A DNA stretch of 64,000 nt from Acinetobacter geminorum (GCF_013009345.1 NZ_JABELE010000001.1:297136-361135), one strand, 5' to 3'. Numbered from the stretch's first letter, positions 25,643 through 34,697 are shown. The notes: generated by a model from the letters alone, not told the origin. Made by a program: numbers and translations.

Positions 25643-26494
25643 ATGAAGCGTATACTTATCGTGACAGGACAGTCTGGTTCAGGAAAATCTTCGGCGCTCC
25701 AAGTGTTAGAAGATTTGGGCTATTACTGTATTGATAATTTGCCTTTGGCATTGCTGCCCGAAATTGTGGCAAAGCTAGATCATGAAAATAATCTAGAGCA
25801 GTTGGCATTAGGTGTGGATGTTCGAAGCACTCGTGCAGATATGCAAGAGTTCGATCATGTTTTTGAGCAACTACAAAAACATGGCACAGTTGATGTGATT
25901 TATCTGACTACGCAAGATCAGGATTTGATTGCACGTTTTAGTGCATCGCGTCGTCCGCATCCATTGGCTAATCGTTTTAAAAGTCTGTTGCAATGTATTC
26001 ATGAAGAAAAGCAGTTACTGCTCCCAATTCAGTTCCGCGCTACGGTTCATATTGATACAACAGATAAAAGTGTTCATGATCTAAAGCATATTTTACTGTC
26101 TAAATTGGGGCAGTCAGATAAGCTCATCGTGATATTGCAGTCATTTGGATATAAACATGGCATTCCTTTAGATGCTGATTATGTTTTTGATGTACGGCAT
26201 TTACCAAATCCGCATTGGGATTTAGAATTGAGACGTTTTTCTGGTTTGGATGAGCCAGTAAGACTATTTTTAGAAGCAAGTCCGCAAGCAAACGAAATGT
26301 TTGATGATATTCTTCACTTCTTAAAAAAATGGCTTCCAGCATTTGCTGAAGGACATCGTCACTATATGACGATTTCTATTGGTTGTACTGGTGGTCAACA
26401 TCGTTCCGTTTATATCGTAGATAGACTAAAACAAGCACTTGAGGCAGAATGGTCTGTTCAGGTCTTACACAGAGAAATGAAGCACTGGTCATGA
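25643..26494 (+). CDS. rapZ: RNase adapter protein RapZ
   Basis: RapZ is a P-loop nucleotide-binding protein that, in E. coli, targets the small RNA GlmZ to RNase E and so controls glucosamine-6-phosphate synthase. The 283-residue protein has Walker A GQSGSGKSSAL, YYCIDNLP, GVDVRSTR, and the C-terminal domain with FGYKHGIPLDADYVFDVRHLPNPHW and SIGCTGGQHRSVYIVDRL. Its stop overlaps the NPr start (ATGA), as in other proteobacterial rapZ-ptsO pairs. ptsN is not adjacent here. Confidence 0.95.
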   Translation: MKRILIVTGQSGSGKSSALQVLEDLGYYCIDNLPLALLPEIVAKLDHENNLEQLALGVDVRSTRADMQEFDHVFEQLQKHGTVDVIYLTTQDQDLIARFSASRRPHPLANRFKSLLQCIHEEKQLLLPIQFRATVHIDTTDKSVHDLKHILLSKLGQSDKLIVILQSFGYKHGIPLDADYVFDVRHLPNPHWDLELRRFSGLDEPVRLFLEASPQANEMFDDILHFLKKWLPAFAEGHRHYMTISIGCTGGQHRSVYIVDRLKQALEAEWSVQVLHREMKHWS

Positions 26495-26760
26495 TAGACA
26501 CAACTGTTGATGTAATTAATAAACTCGGTTTACATGCTCGTGCATCAGGAAAACTGATAGAGGTCACTACAAAATTTCGTTCGTCGATCCAAATTGGAAA
26601 AGGCGATCATTTAGTAGATGCAAAAAATATTATGTCTTTGCTGATGTTAGGTGCAGGTAAAGGGACCACTTTGCGATTGGTCATTGATGGTACCGACGAA
26701 GAGCAGGCATTAAATGAAGTACAGGCGTTATTCGCCGCAAAATTTTATGAGGCAGATTAA
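26491..26760 (+). CDS. ptsO: Phosphocarrier protein NPr (HPr family)
   Basis: This small phosphocarrier belongs to the nitrogen-related PTS. The 89-residue protein has the phospho-His in NKLGLHARASGKL and the HPr helix-2 segment KNIMSLLMLGAGKGTTL, whose Ser sits in the regulatory position. The start is the ATG overlapping the rapZ stop; a longer frame from 26449 lies inside rapZ. In A. baumannii, published work links NPr to the GigA/GigB pathway; both partners appear in this window (60.9-62.5 kb). Confidence 0.92.
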   Translation: MIDTTVDVINKLGLHARASGKLIEVTTKFRSSIQIGKGDHLVDAKNIMSLLMLGAGKGTTLRLVIDGTDEEQALNEVQALFAAKFYEAD

Positions 26761-26762
26761 TC

Positions 26763-27299
26763 GTGGCACGTCGTCCCCAACGTTATACTGAAGAAGATTT
26801 TGGCTCTTTAGAAGGACGTGCAAGTAAAACAGAACAGAAAAAAGCAGTTCAACGTATGGCTGCTTTAGGTGAGCAATTAGCACAACTTTCTGTTAAACAG
26901 ATTCAAAAACTCCCAGTTGATGAACGTTTAATTGATGCGTTAATGGAAGTACAGAACATTAGTTCTTTTGAAGCTCGTCGTCGCCAGTTTCAACGTATTG
27001 GTAAATTATTGCGTAATGAAGATGAGACCGTTATTTTGTCTTATCTAACTCCGCAGCAAGGCGCAAAAAAGCAGGCTCAATTGATGCGTTGGGTTGATCG
27101 TATGATCGAACAAGGCGACCCTGCAATTAATGAATTTAGTAAAATTTATAATGCTTCGGAACGTCACACCTTGCGTCAGCATGTGTTGAGAATCAACCGT
27201 GATAAGAGTCAGCAAGTGAGTGAAGCAGAGCTTGAAGCATCAAAAGGTAAATTTGTTAACTATGTGCAGCAAATTGCTTTATTGTCTGACCAAGGCTAA
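26763..27299 (+). CDS. darP: Ribosome biogenesis factor DarP (YjgA, DUF615)
   Basis: DarP associates with late 50S precursors and helps peptidyl-transferase centre maturation in E. coli. The 178-residue protein has the DUF615 hallmarks KTEQKKAVQRMAALGEQL, PVDERLIDAL, RRRQFQRIGKLLR and RHTLRQHVLRI. The start is a GTG 2 nt after the ptsO stop, so translation is probably coupled. It is the last gene before a strong terminator. Confidence 0.92.
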   Translation: MARRPQRYTEEDFGSLEGRASKTEQKKAVQRMAALGEQLAQLSVKQIQKLPVDERLIDALMEVQNISSFEARRRQFQRIGKLLRNEDETVILSYLTPQQGAKKQAQLMRWVDRMIEQGDPAINEFSKIYNASERHTLRQHVLRINRDKSQQVSEAELEASKGKFVNYVQQIALLSDQG

Positions 27300-27310
27300 T
27301 GCTCTTCCAT

Positions 27311-27340
27311 AAAAAGCGACGCTCAAGGCGTCGCTTTTTT
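27311..27340. terminator. Bidirectional terminator between darP and the acyl-CoA ligase
   Basis: Stem AAGCGACGC / GCGTCGCTT with a short loop, flanked by A5 and T6, is shared by convergent genes. Confidence 0.88.
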
Positions 27341-27342
27341 AT

Positions 27343-28980
27343 TTATACATTTGCAGCTCTTTCTTTTGCCCATTCACGCAAAATGAATTTCTGTAATTTG
27401 CCTGTCGATGTTTTTGGAATTTCCGTAATAACCACATCTTTAGGCACTTTAAAGCGCGCTAATTCTTTTTGGCAGTGTGCAATAATTTCTTCAGGTGTTG
27501 CTGTAGTACCCATCTTTAATTCAATAAACGCGCATGGTACTTCTTGCCAACGTGCATCGGGTTTAGCGACTACCGCAGCGGTTAATACAGCAGGGTGTTT
27601 ATACAACACATCTTCTACTTCTAAAGATGAAATGTTTTCTCCACCTGAAATAATAATGTCTTTCGAACGATCAGTAATTTTTGCATAACCATCTGGGTGA
27701 CAAACAGCTAGATCGCCCGTGTGAAACCAACCTCCAGCAAAGGCTTCTTGAGTCGCTTTAGGATTCTTTAAATAGCCTTTCATGACAATATTGCCACGGA
27801 ACATGATTTCTCCCATGGTTTGACCATCATTAGGTACAGGTTTCATAGTCTCGGGATCTAATACACGCATGCTGTCTTGTAATGGGTAGGGTACGCCTTG
27901 ACGGGAATGAAGTTGGGCTTGCTCAGCAATTGATAGCTCATTCCATCCAGATTGAGAAGCGCATAGTGCAGAAGGTCCATAAGTTTCTGTTAAGCCATAT
28001 ACATGGTTTACGTTAATCCCCATGTTTCGCATCCCTTCAATAATGGCAACAGGTGGAGCTGCCCCGGCAACCATGACTTCAACATGGTGATCAAAGTTCG
28101 TTTGTTTTTCTTTAGGTAAGTTAAGAATCATTGAAAGAACAATAGGCGCACCACAGAAATAATCAACTTTATGGGTTGCAATCAATTGCATGACTAATTC
28201 TGGATCAACTTTGCGTAAACAAATATTGGTTCCACCACTTGCTGCTATGCTCCATGCAAAACACCAGCCATTACAATGAAAGAGGGGGAGTGTCCATAAA
28301 TACACAGCACGCGGTTTCATTCCACAAGCCAAGATATTGCTTGCAGCGTTAAGATAAGCCCCGCGATGATGATAGACCACGCCTTTGGGATTACCTGTAG
28401 TGCCAGATGTGTAATTTAAGCTAATCGCATCCCATTCGTCTTCTGGTAAATGCCAAGAGAAGTTAATATCGCCTTGAGCGATCCACTCTTCATATTCAAA
28501 AGAACCTAAAAACTGATTTTCGCCTTCATATTCTGTATCAGCTACATCAATCACAATAATGTGTTGATTCGGAATAAGTGAGAGGGCCTCTCTTGCCAAA
28601 TTCACAAATTCAGGGTCAACCAACAGTACTTTACTTTCAGCATGTTCCAACATGAAAGCGATTGTTTTTGCATCTAAACGTGTATTGAGAGTATTAAGTA
28701 CCGCACCAGCCATAGGAACTGCAAAATGCGCTTCAATCATGGCTGGAATATTTGGCAATAAGACAGATACCGTATCATTTTTCTCAATTCCCAGTTGCTT
28801 GAGCTGAGATGCAAATTGACAGCAGCGCTGATAAGTTTCTTTCCATGAAATTTGGCGTTTACCATGAATAATCGAAGCTTGATTCGGGTAAATATAAGCC
28901 GCACGCTCTAGGTAGCGTAGAGGTGATAACGCAACAAAGTTTGCGGGTGTGCGTGGTAACTCATCATAAGCACTAACCAT
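27343..28980 (-). CDS. Acyl-CoA synthetase (AlkK-like AMP-forming fatty acid CoA ligase)
   Basis: This ANL-superfamily enzyme activates a fatty acid to acyl-CoA through an acyl-AMP. The protein (545 residues) has the ATP-binding loop LNYTSGTTGNPKG, VYGLTETYGP, the GWFHTGDLAV motif and a C-terminal PKTSTGKLQKF with the catalytic Lys. The pattern is closest to AlkK-type medium- or short-chain ligases used for growth on alkanes and fatty acids; chain length cannot be read from sequence. The ATG at 28980 is backed by GGAG 9 nt upstream. It is a single gene. Confidence 0.88.
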   Translation of the reverse strand: MVSAYDELPRTPANFVALSPLRYLERAAYIYPNQASIIHGKRQISWKETYQRCCQFASQLKQLGIEKNDTVSVLLPNIPAMIEAHFAVPMAGAVLNTLNTRLDAKTIAFMLEHAESKVLLVDPEFVNLAREALSLIPNQHIIVIDVADTEYEGENQFLGSFEYEEWIAQGDINFSWHLPEDEWDAISLNYTSGTTGNPKGVVYHHRGAYLNAASNILACGMKPRAVYLWTLPLFHCNGWCFAWSIAASGGTNICLRKVDPELVMQLIATHKVDYFCGAPIVLSMILNLPKEKQTNFDHHVEVMVAGAAPPVAIIEGMRNMGINVNHVYGLTETYGPSALCASQSGWNELSIAEQAQLHSRQGVPYPLQDSMRVLDPETMKPVPNDGQTMGEIMFRGNIVMKGYLKNPKATQEAFAGGWFHTGDLAVCHPDGYAKITDRSKDIIISGGENISSLEVEDVLYKHPAVLTAAVVAKPDARWQEVPCAFIELKMGTTATPEEIIAHCQKELARFKVPKDVVITEIPKTSTGKLQKFILREWAKERAANV

Positions 28981-29228
28981 GTGAAACAACTCCGTGTTCT
29001 ATTTTTAATTCATTCTTTGAAAATATGATTTAATATTAATCAAAGCATTTATGCTTTAGTCTTAAAGGACGATACCCTCCAGTCAAAAAATGAGCAGAAA
29101 TGCTATTTTCTTCATCTTAAACCACTTGTGTTAAACATGTTTAAAAATCATCTCAATATATTTTTTAAGTCATTTATTGCTGTTTACGCGATAAACAAAA
29201 TGTATTTATGATTTTATGGACCCAAAGG

Positions 29229-29257
29229 TTTTCACATTGCTTGAACAAGTGTAAAAT
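29229..29257 (+). promoter_or_regulatory. Candidate thrS promoter
   Basis: TTTTCA (29229-29234) and TAAAAT (29252-29257) are separated by 17 nt. This places the start about 110 nt before the thrS ATG and so includes both leader hairpins in the transcript. The -35 match is modest. Confidence 0.45.
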
Positions 29258-29299
29258 CTTTCAGGTTTTTTTAACTTTGATTTACACCGTTTTTATATT

Positions 29300-29357
29300 T
29301 TGAGGTTCGCCTCGATCATAATCTCGCGGTGAAATGCTCCTTCGTATAGGGCATCAC
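29300..29357 (+). promoter_or_regulatory. thrS leader operator with anticodon-arm mimic
   Basis: Two hairpins precede the ribosome-binding site (AAGGA at 29363). The first, TTGAGG-TTCG-CCTCGA (29300-29315), is a UUCG tetraloop stem. The second has arms GTG..ATGCTCC and AGGGCAT..CAC (29329-29357) closing a 7-nt loop TTCGTAT (29341-29347). This has U at the position-33 equivalent, CGU as anticodon 34-36 and A37, as in the tRNA-Thr anticodon loop. In E. coli, ThrRS represses its own mRNA through such a domain. Function here is inferred. Confidence 0.7.
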
Positions 29358-29374
29358 TCCTTAAGGATTTTTTT

Positions 29375-31297
29375 ATGCCAATTATCACATTGCCAAATGG
29401 CGATCAAAAGAGTTTTGATCACGCTGTATCTGTTATGGAAGTTGCCCAAAGTATTGGGCCTGGTCTAGCAAAAAATACTGTTGCTGGCCGTGTAAATGAT
29501 CGCTTAGTTGATGCATGTGACTTAATTACCGAAGATTCGACCTTACAAATTATCACTCCAAAAGATGAGGAAGGTCTTGAAATTATTCGCCACTCTTGTG
29601 CACACCTTGTAGGACATGCTGTTAAACAGCTTTTCCCAGAAGCCAAGATGGTGATTGGTCCAGTCATTGAAGAAGGTTTTTACTACGACATCTGGATGCC
29701 ACGTCCTTTTACCTTGGATGATATGGCAGCTATCGAAGAGCGTATGAAAAAGCTCATTGATCAAGATTACGATGTCGTTAAAAAAATGACACCACGTGAT
29801 GAAGTTATTGCTGAATTTACTGCGCGTGGCGAAGAATATAAATTACGCTTGATTGCAGACATGCCTGAAGAAACACAAATGGGCTTGTACTACCATCAAG
29901 ATTATTTGGATATGTGTCGTGGTCCACACGTACCGAATACCAAATTCTTAAAATCATTCAAGCTCACTAAAATCTCTGGTGCATACTGGCGCGGTGATGC
30001 GAAGAATGAACAGCTTCAACGTATTTATGGTACAGCATGGGCTGATAAGAAACAGCTTGCTGCATACATCAAACGTATTGAAGAAGCTGAAAAGCGCGAC
30101 CATCGTAAAATTGGTAAAGCTTTAGACTTGTTCCATATGCAAGAAGAAGCACCAGGTATGGTGTTCTGGCATCCAAACGGTTGGACGATTTACCAAGTTC
30201 TTGAACAATACATGCGTAAAGTTCAGCAAGACAACGGTTACCTTGAGATTAAAACACCACAAATTGTAGACTTTACATTGTGGGAAAAATCAGGTCATGC
30301 GGCGAACTACGCTGACAACATGTTTACGACTCATTCTGAAAATCGTAATTATGCCGTTAAGCCAATGAACTGCCCATGTCACGTGCAAGTTTTCAACCAA
30401 GGTTTGAAGTCTTACCGTGATCTACCGATTCGTTTAGCAGAGTTTGGTTCTTGTCATCGTAACGAACCATCAGGTTCTTTACACGGCATTATGCGTGTAC
30501 GTGGCTTTACACAAGATGACGCACACATCTTCTGTACTAAAGAACAGATCGGTCAAGAAGTTGCTGACTTTATTAAGCTGACTTTAGAAGTTTATAAAGA
30601 TTTTGGCTTTGAAGAAGTGCAAATGAAACTTTCTACACGTCCAGAAAAACGTGTGGGTGATGATGCGCTTTGGGATATGGCTGAAAAATCTTTAGCAGAT
30701 GCTTTAGATGCAGCGGGTCTGGAATGGGAATTGCAACCTGGTGAAGGCGCGTTCTATGGTCCGAAAATTGAATTCTCATTGAAAGACTGTCTCGGTCGTG
30801 TATGGCAGTGTGGTACTATTCAGTGTGACTTCAACTTACCAGAACGTTTAGATGCGTCTTATGTGACTGAAGACAATGATCGTGATCAGCCTGTGATGTT
30901 GCATCGTGCAATTCTTGGCAGTTTTGAGCGTTTTATTGGTATACTAATTGAACACTACGCTGGTTTCATGCCACCTTGGTTGTCGCCGTTACAAGCATGT
31001 GTCATGAATATTACCGACTCACAAGCTGAAGCTTGTGAGAAAGTCGTAGCAAAACTCAAAGAAAATGGCCTTCGTGCTATTTCTGACTTGAGAAATGAAA
31101 AAATCGGATTTAAGATTCGTGAGCGTACTCTAGAGCGTATTCCTTACCTATTAGTTCTTGGTGATCGAGAAGTTGAAGAAGGTACAGTGAATGTGCGTAC
31201 CCGCTCAGGAAAAAATTTAGGTACTATGTCAGTAGATGCATTCATTGACTTAGTGAAGTCTGCCGTCGCCGAACGTGGCCGGTATATTGTGGAGTAA
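29375..31297 (+). CDS. thrS: Threonyl-tRNA synthetase
   Basis: This class II synthetase charges tRNA-Thr. The 640-residue protein has an N-terminal TGS domain, an editing domain (HSCAHLVGHAVKQLFPEAK), and a catalytic core with zinc ligands in MNCPCHVQVF and later His residues, the RNEPSGSLHGIMRVRGFTQDDAH motif 2 region (here cited as two adjacent parts), and GSFERFIGILIEHY (motif 3). The C-terminal anticodon-binding domain reads LRAISDLRNEKIGFKIRE. infC starts 5 nt after the stop, and its ribosome-binding site lies inside the thrS end. Confidence 0.97.
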   Translation: MPIITLPNGDQKSFDHAVSVMEVAQSIGPGLAKNTVAGRVNDRLVDACDLITEDSTLQIITPKDEEGLEIIRHSCAHLVGHAVKQLFPEAKMVIGPVIEEGFYYDIWMPRPFTLDDMAAIEERMKKLIDQDYDVVKKMTPRDEVIAEFTARGEEYKLRLIADMPEETQMGLYYHQDYLDMCRGPHVPNTKFLKSFKLTKISGAYWRGDAKNEQLQRIYGTAWADKKQLAAYIKRIEEAEKRDHRKIGKALDLFHMQEEAPGMVFWHPNGWTIYQVLEQYMRKVQQDNGYLEIKTPQIVDFTLWEKSGHAANYADNMFTTHSENRNYAVKPMNCPCHVQVFNQGLKSYRDLPIRLAEFGSCHRNEPSGSLHGIMRVRGFTQDDAHIFCTKEQIGQEVADFIKLTLEVYKDFGFEEVQMKLSTRPEKRVGDDALWDMAEKSLADALDAAGLEWELQPGEGAFYGPKIEFSLKDCLGRVWQCGTIQCDFNLPERLDASYVTEDNDRDQPVMLHRAILGSFERFIGILIEHYAGFMPPWLSPLQACVMNITDSQAEACEKVVAKLKENGLRAISDLRNEKIGFKIRERTLERIPYLLVLGDREVEEGTVNVRTRSGKNLGTMSVDAFIDLVKSAVAERGRYIVE

Positions 31298-31302
31298 GAA
31301 AG

Positions 31303-31854
31303 ATTAAACAGCCTGACCGTAACCAACAACAAGGTGCAAAAAGCAACCGTCCAGCAATTAACGACGAGATCCGTGCAAAAGAAGTACGCCTCGTTGGTGC
31401 TGACGGTGAGCAAAAAGGAATTGTTTCATTAAATGAAGCACTGCGCGCTGCTGAAGAGGCAGATCTTGACCTAGTTGAGATCGTTGCAAACGCCGAGCCG
31501 CCTGTTTGTAAAATTATGGATTACAACAAGCACTTGTTTGACCTTAAGCAGAAGCAAAAAGATGCGAAGAAAAAACAGCATCAAGTGCAAGTGAAGGAAA
31601 TCAAACTGCGCCCTGCAACTGATGTTGGTGATTATCAAGTTAAGCTTCGTGCTATTTTGAAATTCCTTGAAGAAGGAAACAAAGTGAAAATCACTTTACG
31701 TTTCCGTGGTCGTGAAATGGCTCACCAACAACTTGGCTTAGCTCAATTACAAAAAATTGAAGCAGATGTCGCTGAGTTTGGGGTTGTGGAACAAGCACCT
31801 AAAATGGAAGGCCGTCAAATGGGTATGTTACTTGGACCTAAAAAGAAAAAGTAA
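31303..31854 (+). CDS. infC: Translation initiation factor IF-3 (AUU start)
   Basis: IF-3 prevents premature 30S-50S joining and checks the start codon. No ATG precedes the conserved N-terminus, but an ATT at 31303 is in frame and has GGAG 8 nt upstream, overlapping the thrS stop. The resulting 183-residue protein aligns along its length with E. coli IF-3: NDEIRAKEVRLVG, NAEPPVCKIMDY, VKEIKLRPATDVGDYQVKLR, ITLRFRGREMAHQQLG, ending GPKKKK. The rare AUU start is the known basis of IF-3 autoregulation. An ATG-only search finds just the last 112 residues. Confidence 0.95.
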   Translation: MKQPDRNQQQGAKSNRPAINDEIRAKEVRLVGADGEQKGIVSLNEALRAAEEADLDLVEIVANAEPPVCKIMDYNKHLFDLKQKQKDAKKKQHQVQVKEIKLRPATDVGDYQVKLRAILKFLEEGNKVKITLRFRGREMAHQQLGLAQLQKIEADVAEFGVVEQAPKMEGRQMGMLLGPKKKK

Positions 31855-31860
31855 TACTCA

Positions 31861-31890
31861 AAAAAAGCACTGCAAAAGCAGTGCTTTTTT
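31861..31890 (+). terminator. Terminator after infC
   Basis: Stem AAGCACTGC / GCAGTGCTT with AAAA loop and T6 run lies 6 nt past the infC stop. It separates infC from the ribosomal protein genes that normally follow it. Confidence 0.88.
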
Positions 31891-32081
31891 ATATCCTTAT
31901 CATAATAAAAAAGATGATTTAATTTTCTCTGTTCAGTTTTATTTAAGACAATTGCTATATCTTTTAAAAGAAATTCAATTCTTGAATTTTATGTATTTTT
32001 TAGTGTTGGAAACCTCATCGTTTCTCTTAAAACATGCTATAACGCAAGATGCAGTCATGATAACGATGAATAGGAAATAGA

Positions 32082-32702
32082 ATGATTGATCTCTATTATT
32101 GGGGAACTCCCAATGGACATAAAATCACAATTGCCTTAGAAGAAATGGGACTGGATTATACTCTTTACCCCATCAATATTTTAGAAAATGATCAATTTCA
32201 ACCAGACTTTCTGAGAATTTCTCCAAATAATAAAATTCCGGCAATTGTTGACCAAGATGGACCTCGTGGTGAGCCAATTTCAATATTTGAATCAGGTGCG
32301 ATCCTGCAATATCTAGGTCGAAAAACTGAATTATTTTATCCAACTGATGAGCAAGAGCGAGTTGAAGTTGAACAATGGCTCATGTGGCAAATGGGTGGGC
32401 TAGGGCCTATGCTTGGGCAGAATCATCATTTTAACCGCTTTGCACCAGAAAAAATTCCATACGCGATAGACCGCTATGTAAATGAAACTAAGCGCTTATA
32501 TGGTGTGCTGAATAAGCAGCTTATTGGTCAGAAGTTTGTTGCAGGTGAATACTCGATTGCTGATATGGCAATTTTACCTTGGATCTTGCGCTATGAATGG
32601 CAAGGTATTCAGCTAGAGGATTATCCTTATGTGCAAGAATATATTGTTCGCTTGACGGCACGTCCTGCGGTACAAAAAGCACTATCAATTAAAGTTATTT
32701 AA
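32082..32702 (+). CDS. Glutathione S-transferase family protein
   Basis: This 206-residue protein has a thioredoxin-fold N-terminal domain (YYWGTPNGHKITIALEEMGL, NNKIPAIVDQDG, SIFESGAILQYLG) and an all-helical C-terminal domain with YSIADMAILPWI. The pattern resembles the YfcG/YghU subgroup, which lacks a catalytic Cys or Ser and uses a Thr/Asn pair near the N-terminus (GTPNG here) for glutathione-disulfide reductase activity. The exact substrate is unknown. It is the first of three genes separating infC from rpmI. Confidence 0.86.
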   Translation: MIDLYYWGTPNGHKITIALEEMGLDYTLYPINILENDQFQPDFLRISPNNKIPAIVDQDGPRGEPISIFESGAILQYLGRKTELFYPTDEQERVEVEQWLMWQMGGLGPMLGQNHHFNRFAPEKIPYAIDRYVNETKRLYGVLNKQLIGQKFVAGEYSIADMAILPWILRYEWQGIQLEDYPYVQEYIVRLTARPAVQKALSIKVI

Positions 32703-32755
32703 CTTTTATTGGTAGCGTAATGAATAAAGTGAAAGGTGATTTGGTCTAATTTAAT

Positions 32756-33184
32756 ATGCTAAGTTACTTTTTACTTTTTTTGAGCGCGTTTGGGGCGGCT
32801 ACATTATTACCGTTACAATCAGAAGCTGTACTCGCCACCTTATTATTAAAAAAAGAATATTCTGCTTTTCTTCTCATTTCTATCGCCACTTTCGGAAATG
32901 TACTGGGCTCGTGTGTGAACTGGTGGCTTGGTTTAAAAATAGAGCAGTTTAAACACAAAAAGTGGTTTCCTGTTTCTGAAAAGCGTTTAGAGCAAGCTCA
33001 AAGCTTTTATCATAAGTATGGGTTTTATTCGCTGCTTTTAAGTTGGACACCTATTATTGGTGACCCACTTACTTTAGTTGCAGGTTTATTCAAAGAAAAT
33101 TTTTGGCGTTTTTTAATTATAGTTTTGATTGCTAAAGCAGGACGCTATATTTTTATTTATTGGGTGATTACAGATTTTATTTAA
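32756..33184 (+). CDS. YqaA-like small DedA/VTT-domain membrane protein
   Basis: This 142-residue inner-membrane protein has about four hydrophobic segments. It carries the YqaA pattern: LSAFGAATLLPLQSEAVL near the start, GNVLGSCVNWWLG, and the YHKYGFYSLLLSWTPIIGDPLTLVAG core with its conserved Gly-Asp-Pro, related to the VTT (DedA) domain of membrane transporters and lipid scramblases. Function is not established. It follows the GST gene by 53 nt. Confidence 0.82.
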   Translation: MLSYFLLFLSAFGAATLLPLQSEAVLATLLLKKEYSAFLLISIATFGNVLGSCVNWWLGLKIEQFKHKKWFPVSEKRLEQAQSFYHKYGFYSLLLSWTPIIGDPLTLVAGLFKENFWRFLIIVLIAKAGRYIFIYWVITDFI

Positions 33185-33188
33185 GATA

Positions 33189-33208
33189 AAAGCATCCGAA
33201 GATGCTTC
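33189..33208. terminator. Small hairpin between yqaA-like and MFS genes
   Basis: AAGCATC-cgaa-GATGCTT lies between convergent stop codons. T runs on either side are short, so termination strength is doubtful. Confidence 0.5.
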
Positions 33209-33224
33209 TATTAAAACGATTTAA

Positions 33225-34475
33225 TTAGTCTTCTGAGCTTTTAGTAATATCGACTTTAAATAGATCATTGGTTTTTAGCCAACAGAAAGTGACCACTGCA
33301 AGTGTCATACAACCACCAAAAATAGTCGCTGCAATCGTTCCTAAATATTTAGCTGCCAACCCTGACTCAAATGCACCCAGCTCATTACTTGATGAAACAA
33401 ACATTCCGTTTACAGCAGCAACGCGACCACGCATATTTTCTGGTGGAAAAATTTGCAAAATGGTTTGTCTAACCACAACTGAAATACTGTCACAAGCGCC
33501 TGTCATAGCCAACGCAAATAGTGATAACCACATGTTGTTTGAGAATGCGAAAAGAATCGTGAAAACACCAAATCCTGCAACAGCAAGTAGCATGTTACGC
33601 CATGCATGTTGAGTTGGCGGGAAGCGAGTCAAAGCAATCATAGTGACGAGCGCTCCAATAGAGGGGGCCGCACGCAAATATCCAAGCCCTTCTGGACCGA
33701 CTTTCAAGATATCTTCTGCGAAAATTGGTAATAATGCGATGACTCCACCAAATAAAACAGAAGCTAAATCAAGAGAAATTGCCCAAAGAACAATTTTGGT
33801 TTTCCAGATAAAACGGAAACCATCTCCTAAACTTTCTAAAACATTAGCAGTTTCAATTTTAGGGAAAGTACGCTTATGCAATAGGTTAATTAAGATAAAA
33901 CAAATAGCAAGTAAAACCGCAACACTAAATAGGCTTGTTTCTCGGCCTAAATAGGCAAGCATGAAACCACCAAGCATTGGCCCGATAATTACACCACTTT
34001 GCCAACCGATTGTCGTCCATGTTGCACCATTTGCATACAGTTCACGAGGTATCAAAAATGGTTTTAAAGACGTTGCAGAAGGATTGTAAAAGCCACGAAT
34101 TGTACCCAAACCAAAAATAACAGCATAAATACCCCATGAAAGGAAATTTACGCTGATATGACCTAGACCATGCAGATGGAACAGCGACCATAGTACTAAA
34201 GGAAGAGGAACCGAGAAAAATAAACAGATTTTCATAATAATCTGTTTATTAAACCGATCTGCAAAATAGCCACCCCAAAGAGAAAGAGCAATAAAAGGAA
34301 TGGCTTCTGCAAGTCCTATTAAACCTAGAGTCAGAGGATCTTTGGTGATTTGATAGAGTGAGTAAGCAACAATAATTTCTTGAATCAGAATTGCTAAAGT
34401 TAAGCAAAATTGATTAATCGTAACAATTGAGAAATCTCTGTAGCGTAAGGCAGCAAATGCATCATGTTTCTGCAT
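33225..34475 (-). CDS. MFS transporter (EntS-like)
   Basis: This 416-residue inner-membrane transporter has twelve predicted helices. The MFS loop motif is visible as GGYFADRFNKQ after helix 2. The overall pattern (ALRYRDFSIVTINQF, WTTIGWQSGVIIGPMLGG, RGRVAAVNGMFVSSSNELGAFESG) matches the EntS / MFS_3 subgroup, which includes siderophore and drug exporters. No siderophore genes are nearby, so the substrate is unknown. It is the only minus-strand gene within the translation block. Confidence 0.87.
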   Translation of the reverse strand: MQKHDAFAALRYRDFSIVTINQFCLTLAILIQEIIVAYSLYQITKDPLTLGLIGLAEAIPFIALSLWGGYFADRFNKQIIMKICLFFSVPLPLVLWSLFHLHGLGHISVNFLSWGIYAVIFGLGTIRGFYNPSATSLKPFLIPRELYANGATWTTIGWQSGVIIGPMLGGFMLAYLGRETSLFSVAVLLAICFILINLLHKRTFPKIETANVLESLGDGFRFIWKTKIVLWAISLDLASVLFGGVIALLPIFAEDILKVGPEGLGYLRAAPSIGALVTMIALTRFPPTQHAWRNMLLAVAGFGVFTILFAFSNNMWLSLFALAMTGACDSISVVVRQTILQIFPPENMRGRVAAVNGMFVSSSNELGAFESGLAAKYLGTIAATIFGGCMTLAVVTFCWLKTNDLFKVDITKSSED

Positions 34476-34632
34476 TAGGAATATCGTATGTTGATAATTT
34501 GATCGTATTATAAATGGAAAAAAGCGCAGGTGCTTTATTTATTATTGATATTGCTAACACCGTGGAAGGCGAAAAAGTCTTTCTTTGCATCATAAAAACA
34601 GTAACTAATAGTTTTAATTTTAGTCAGCATAC

Positions 34633-34697
34633 TATAAAATACGCGCTTCCTTACCTGCAGGTCGATTTTGCAATGGTGCGATCGTGCCGAACAGGTG
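34633..34697 (+). promoter_or_regulatory. Candidate rpmI promoter and structured leader
   Basis: TATAAA (34633-34638) is a good -10, but the -35 is poor. The leader then holds ACCTG (34653-34657), which can pair with the adjacent CAGGT (34658-34662) or with a second CAGGT at 34692-34696. The latter encloses hairpin GGTGC-GATC-GTGCC (34675-34688). The structure ends 7 nt before the ribosome-binding site (AGAGG), where L20-controlled operators lie in other bacteria. Confidence 0.5.

Larger units (their letters stand above)
28981..29374. other. 394-nt region between the acyl-CoA ligase and thrS
   Basis: This region holds the divergent promoters and the thrS leader (listed separately). The part from about 28,995 to 29,220 is AT-rich with no coding frame or clear hairpin that I can support. 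Confidence 0.6.

Noticed and set aside
31757..32080. 107-residue frame after infC
   Set aside because: It overlaps the infC end and runs through its terminator into AT-rich DNA; a chance frame.
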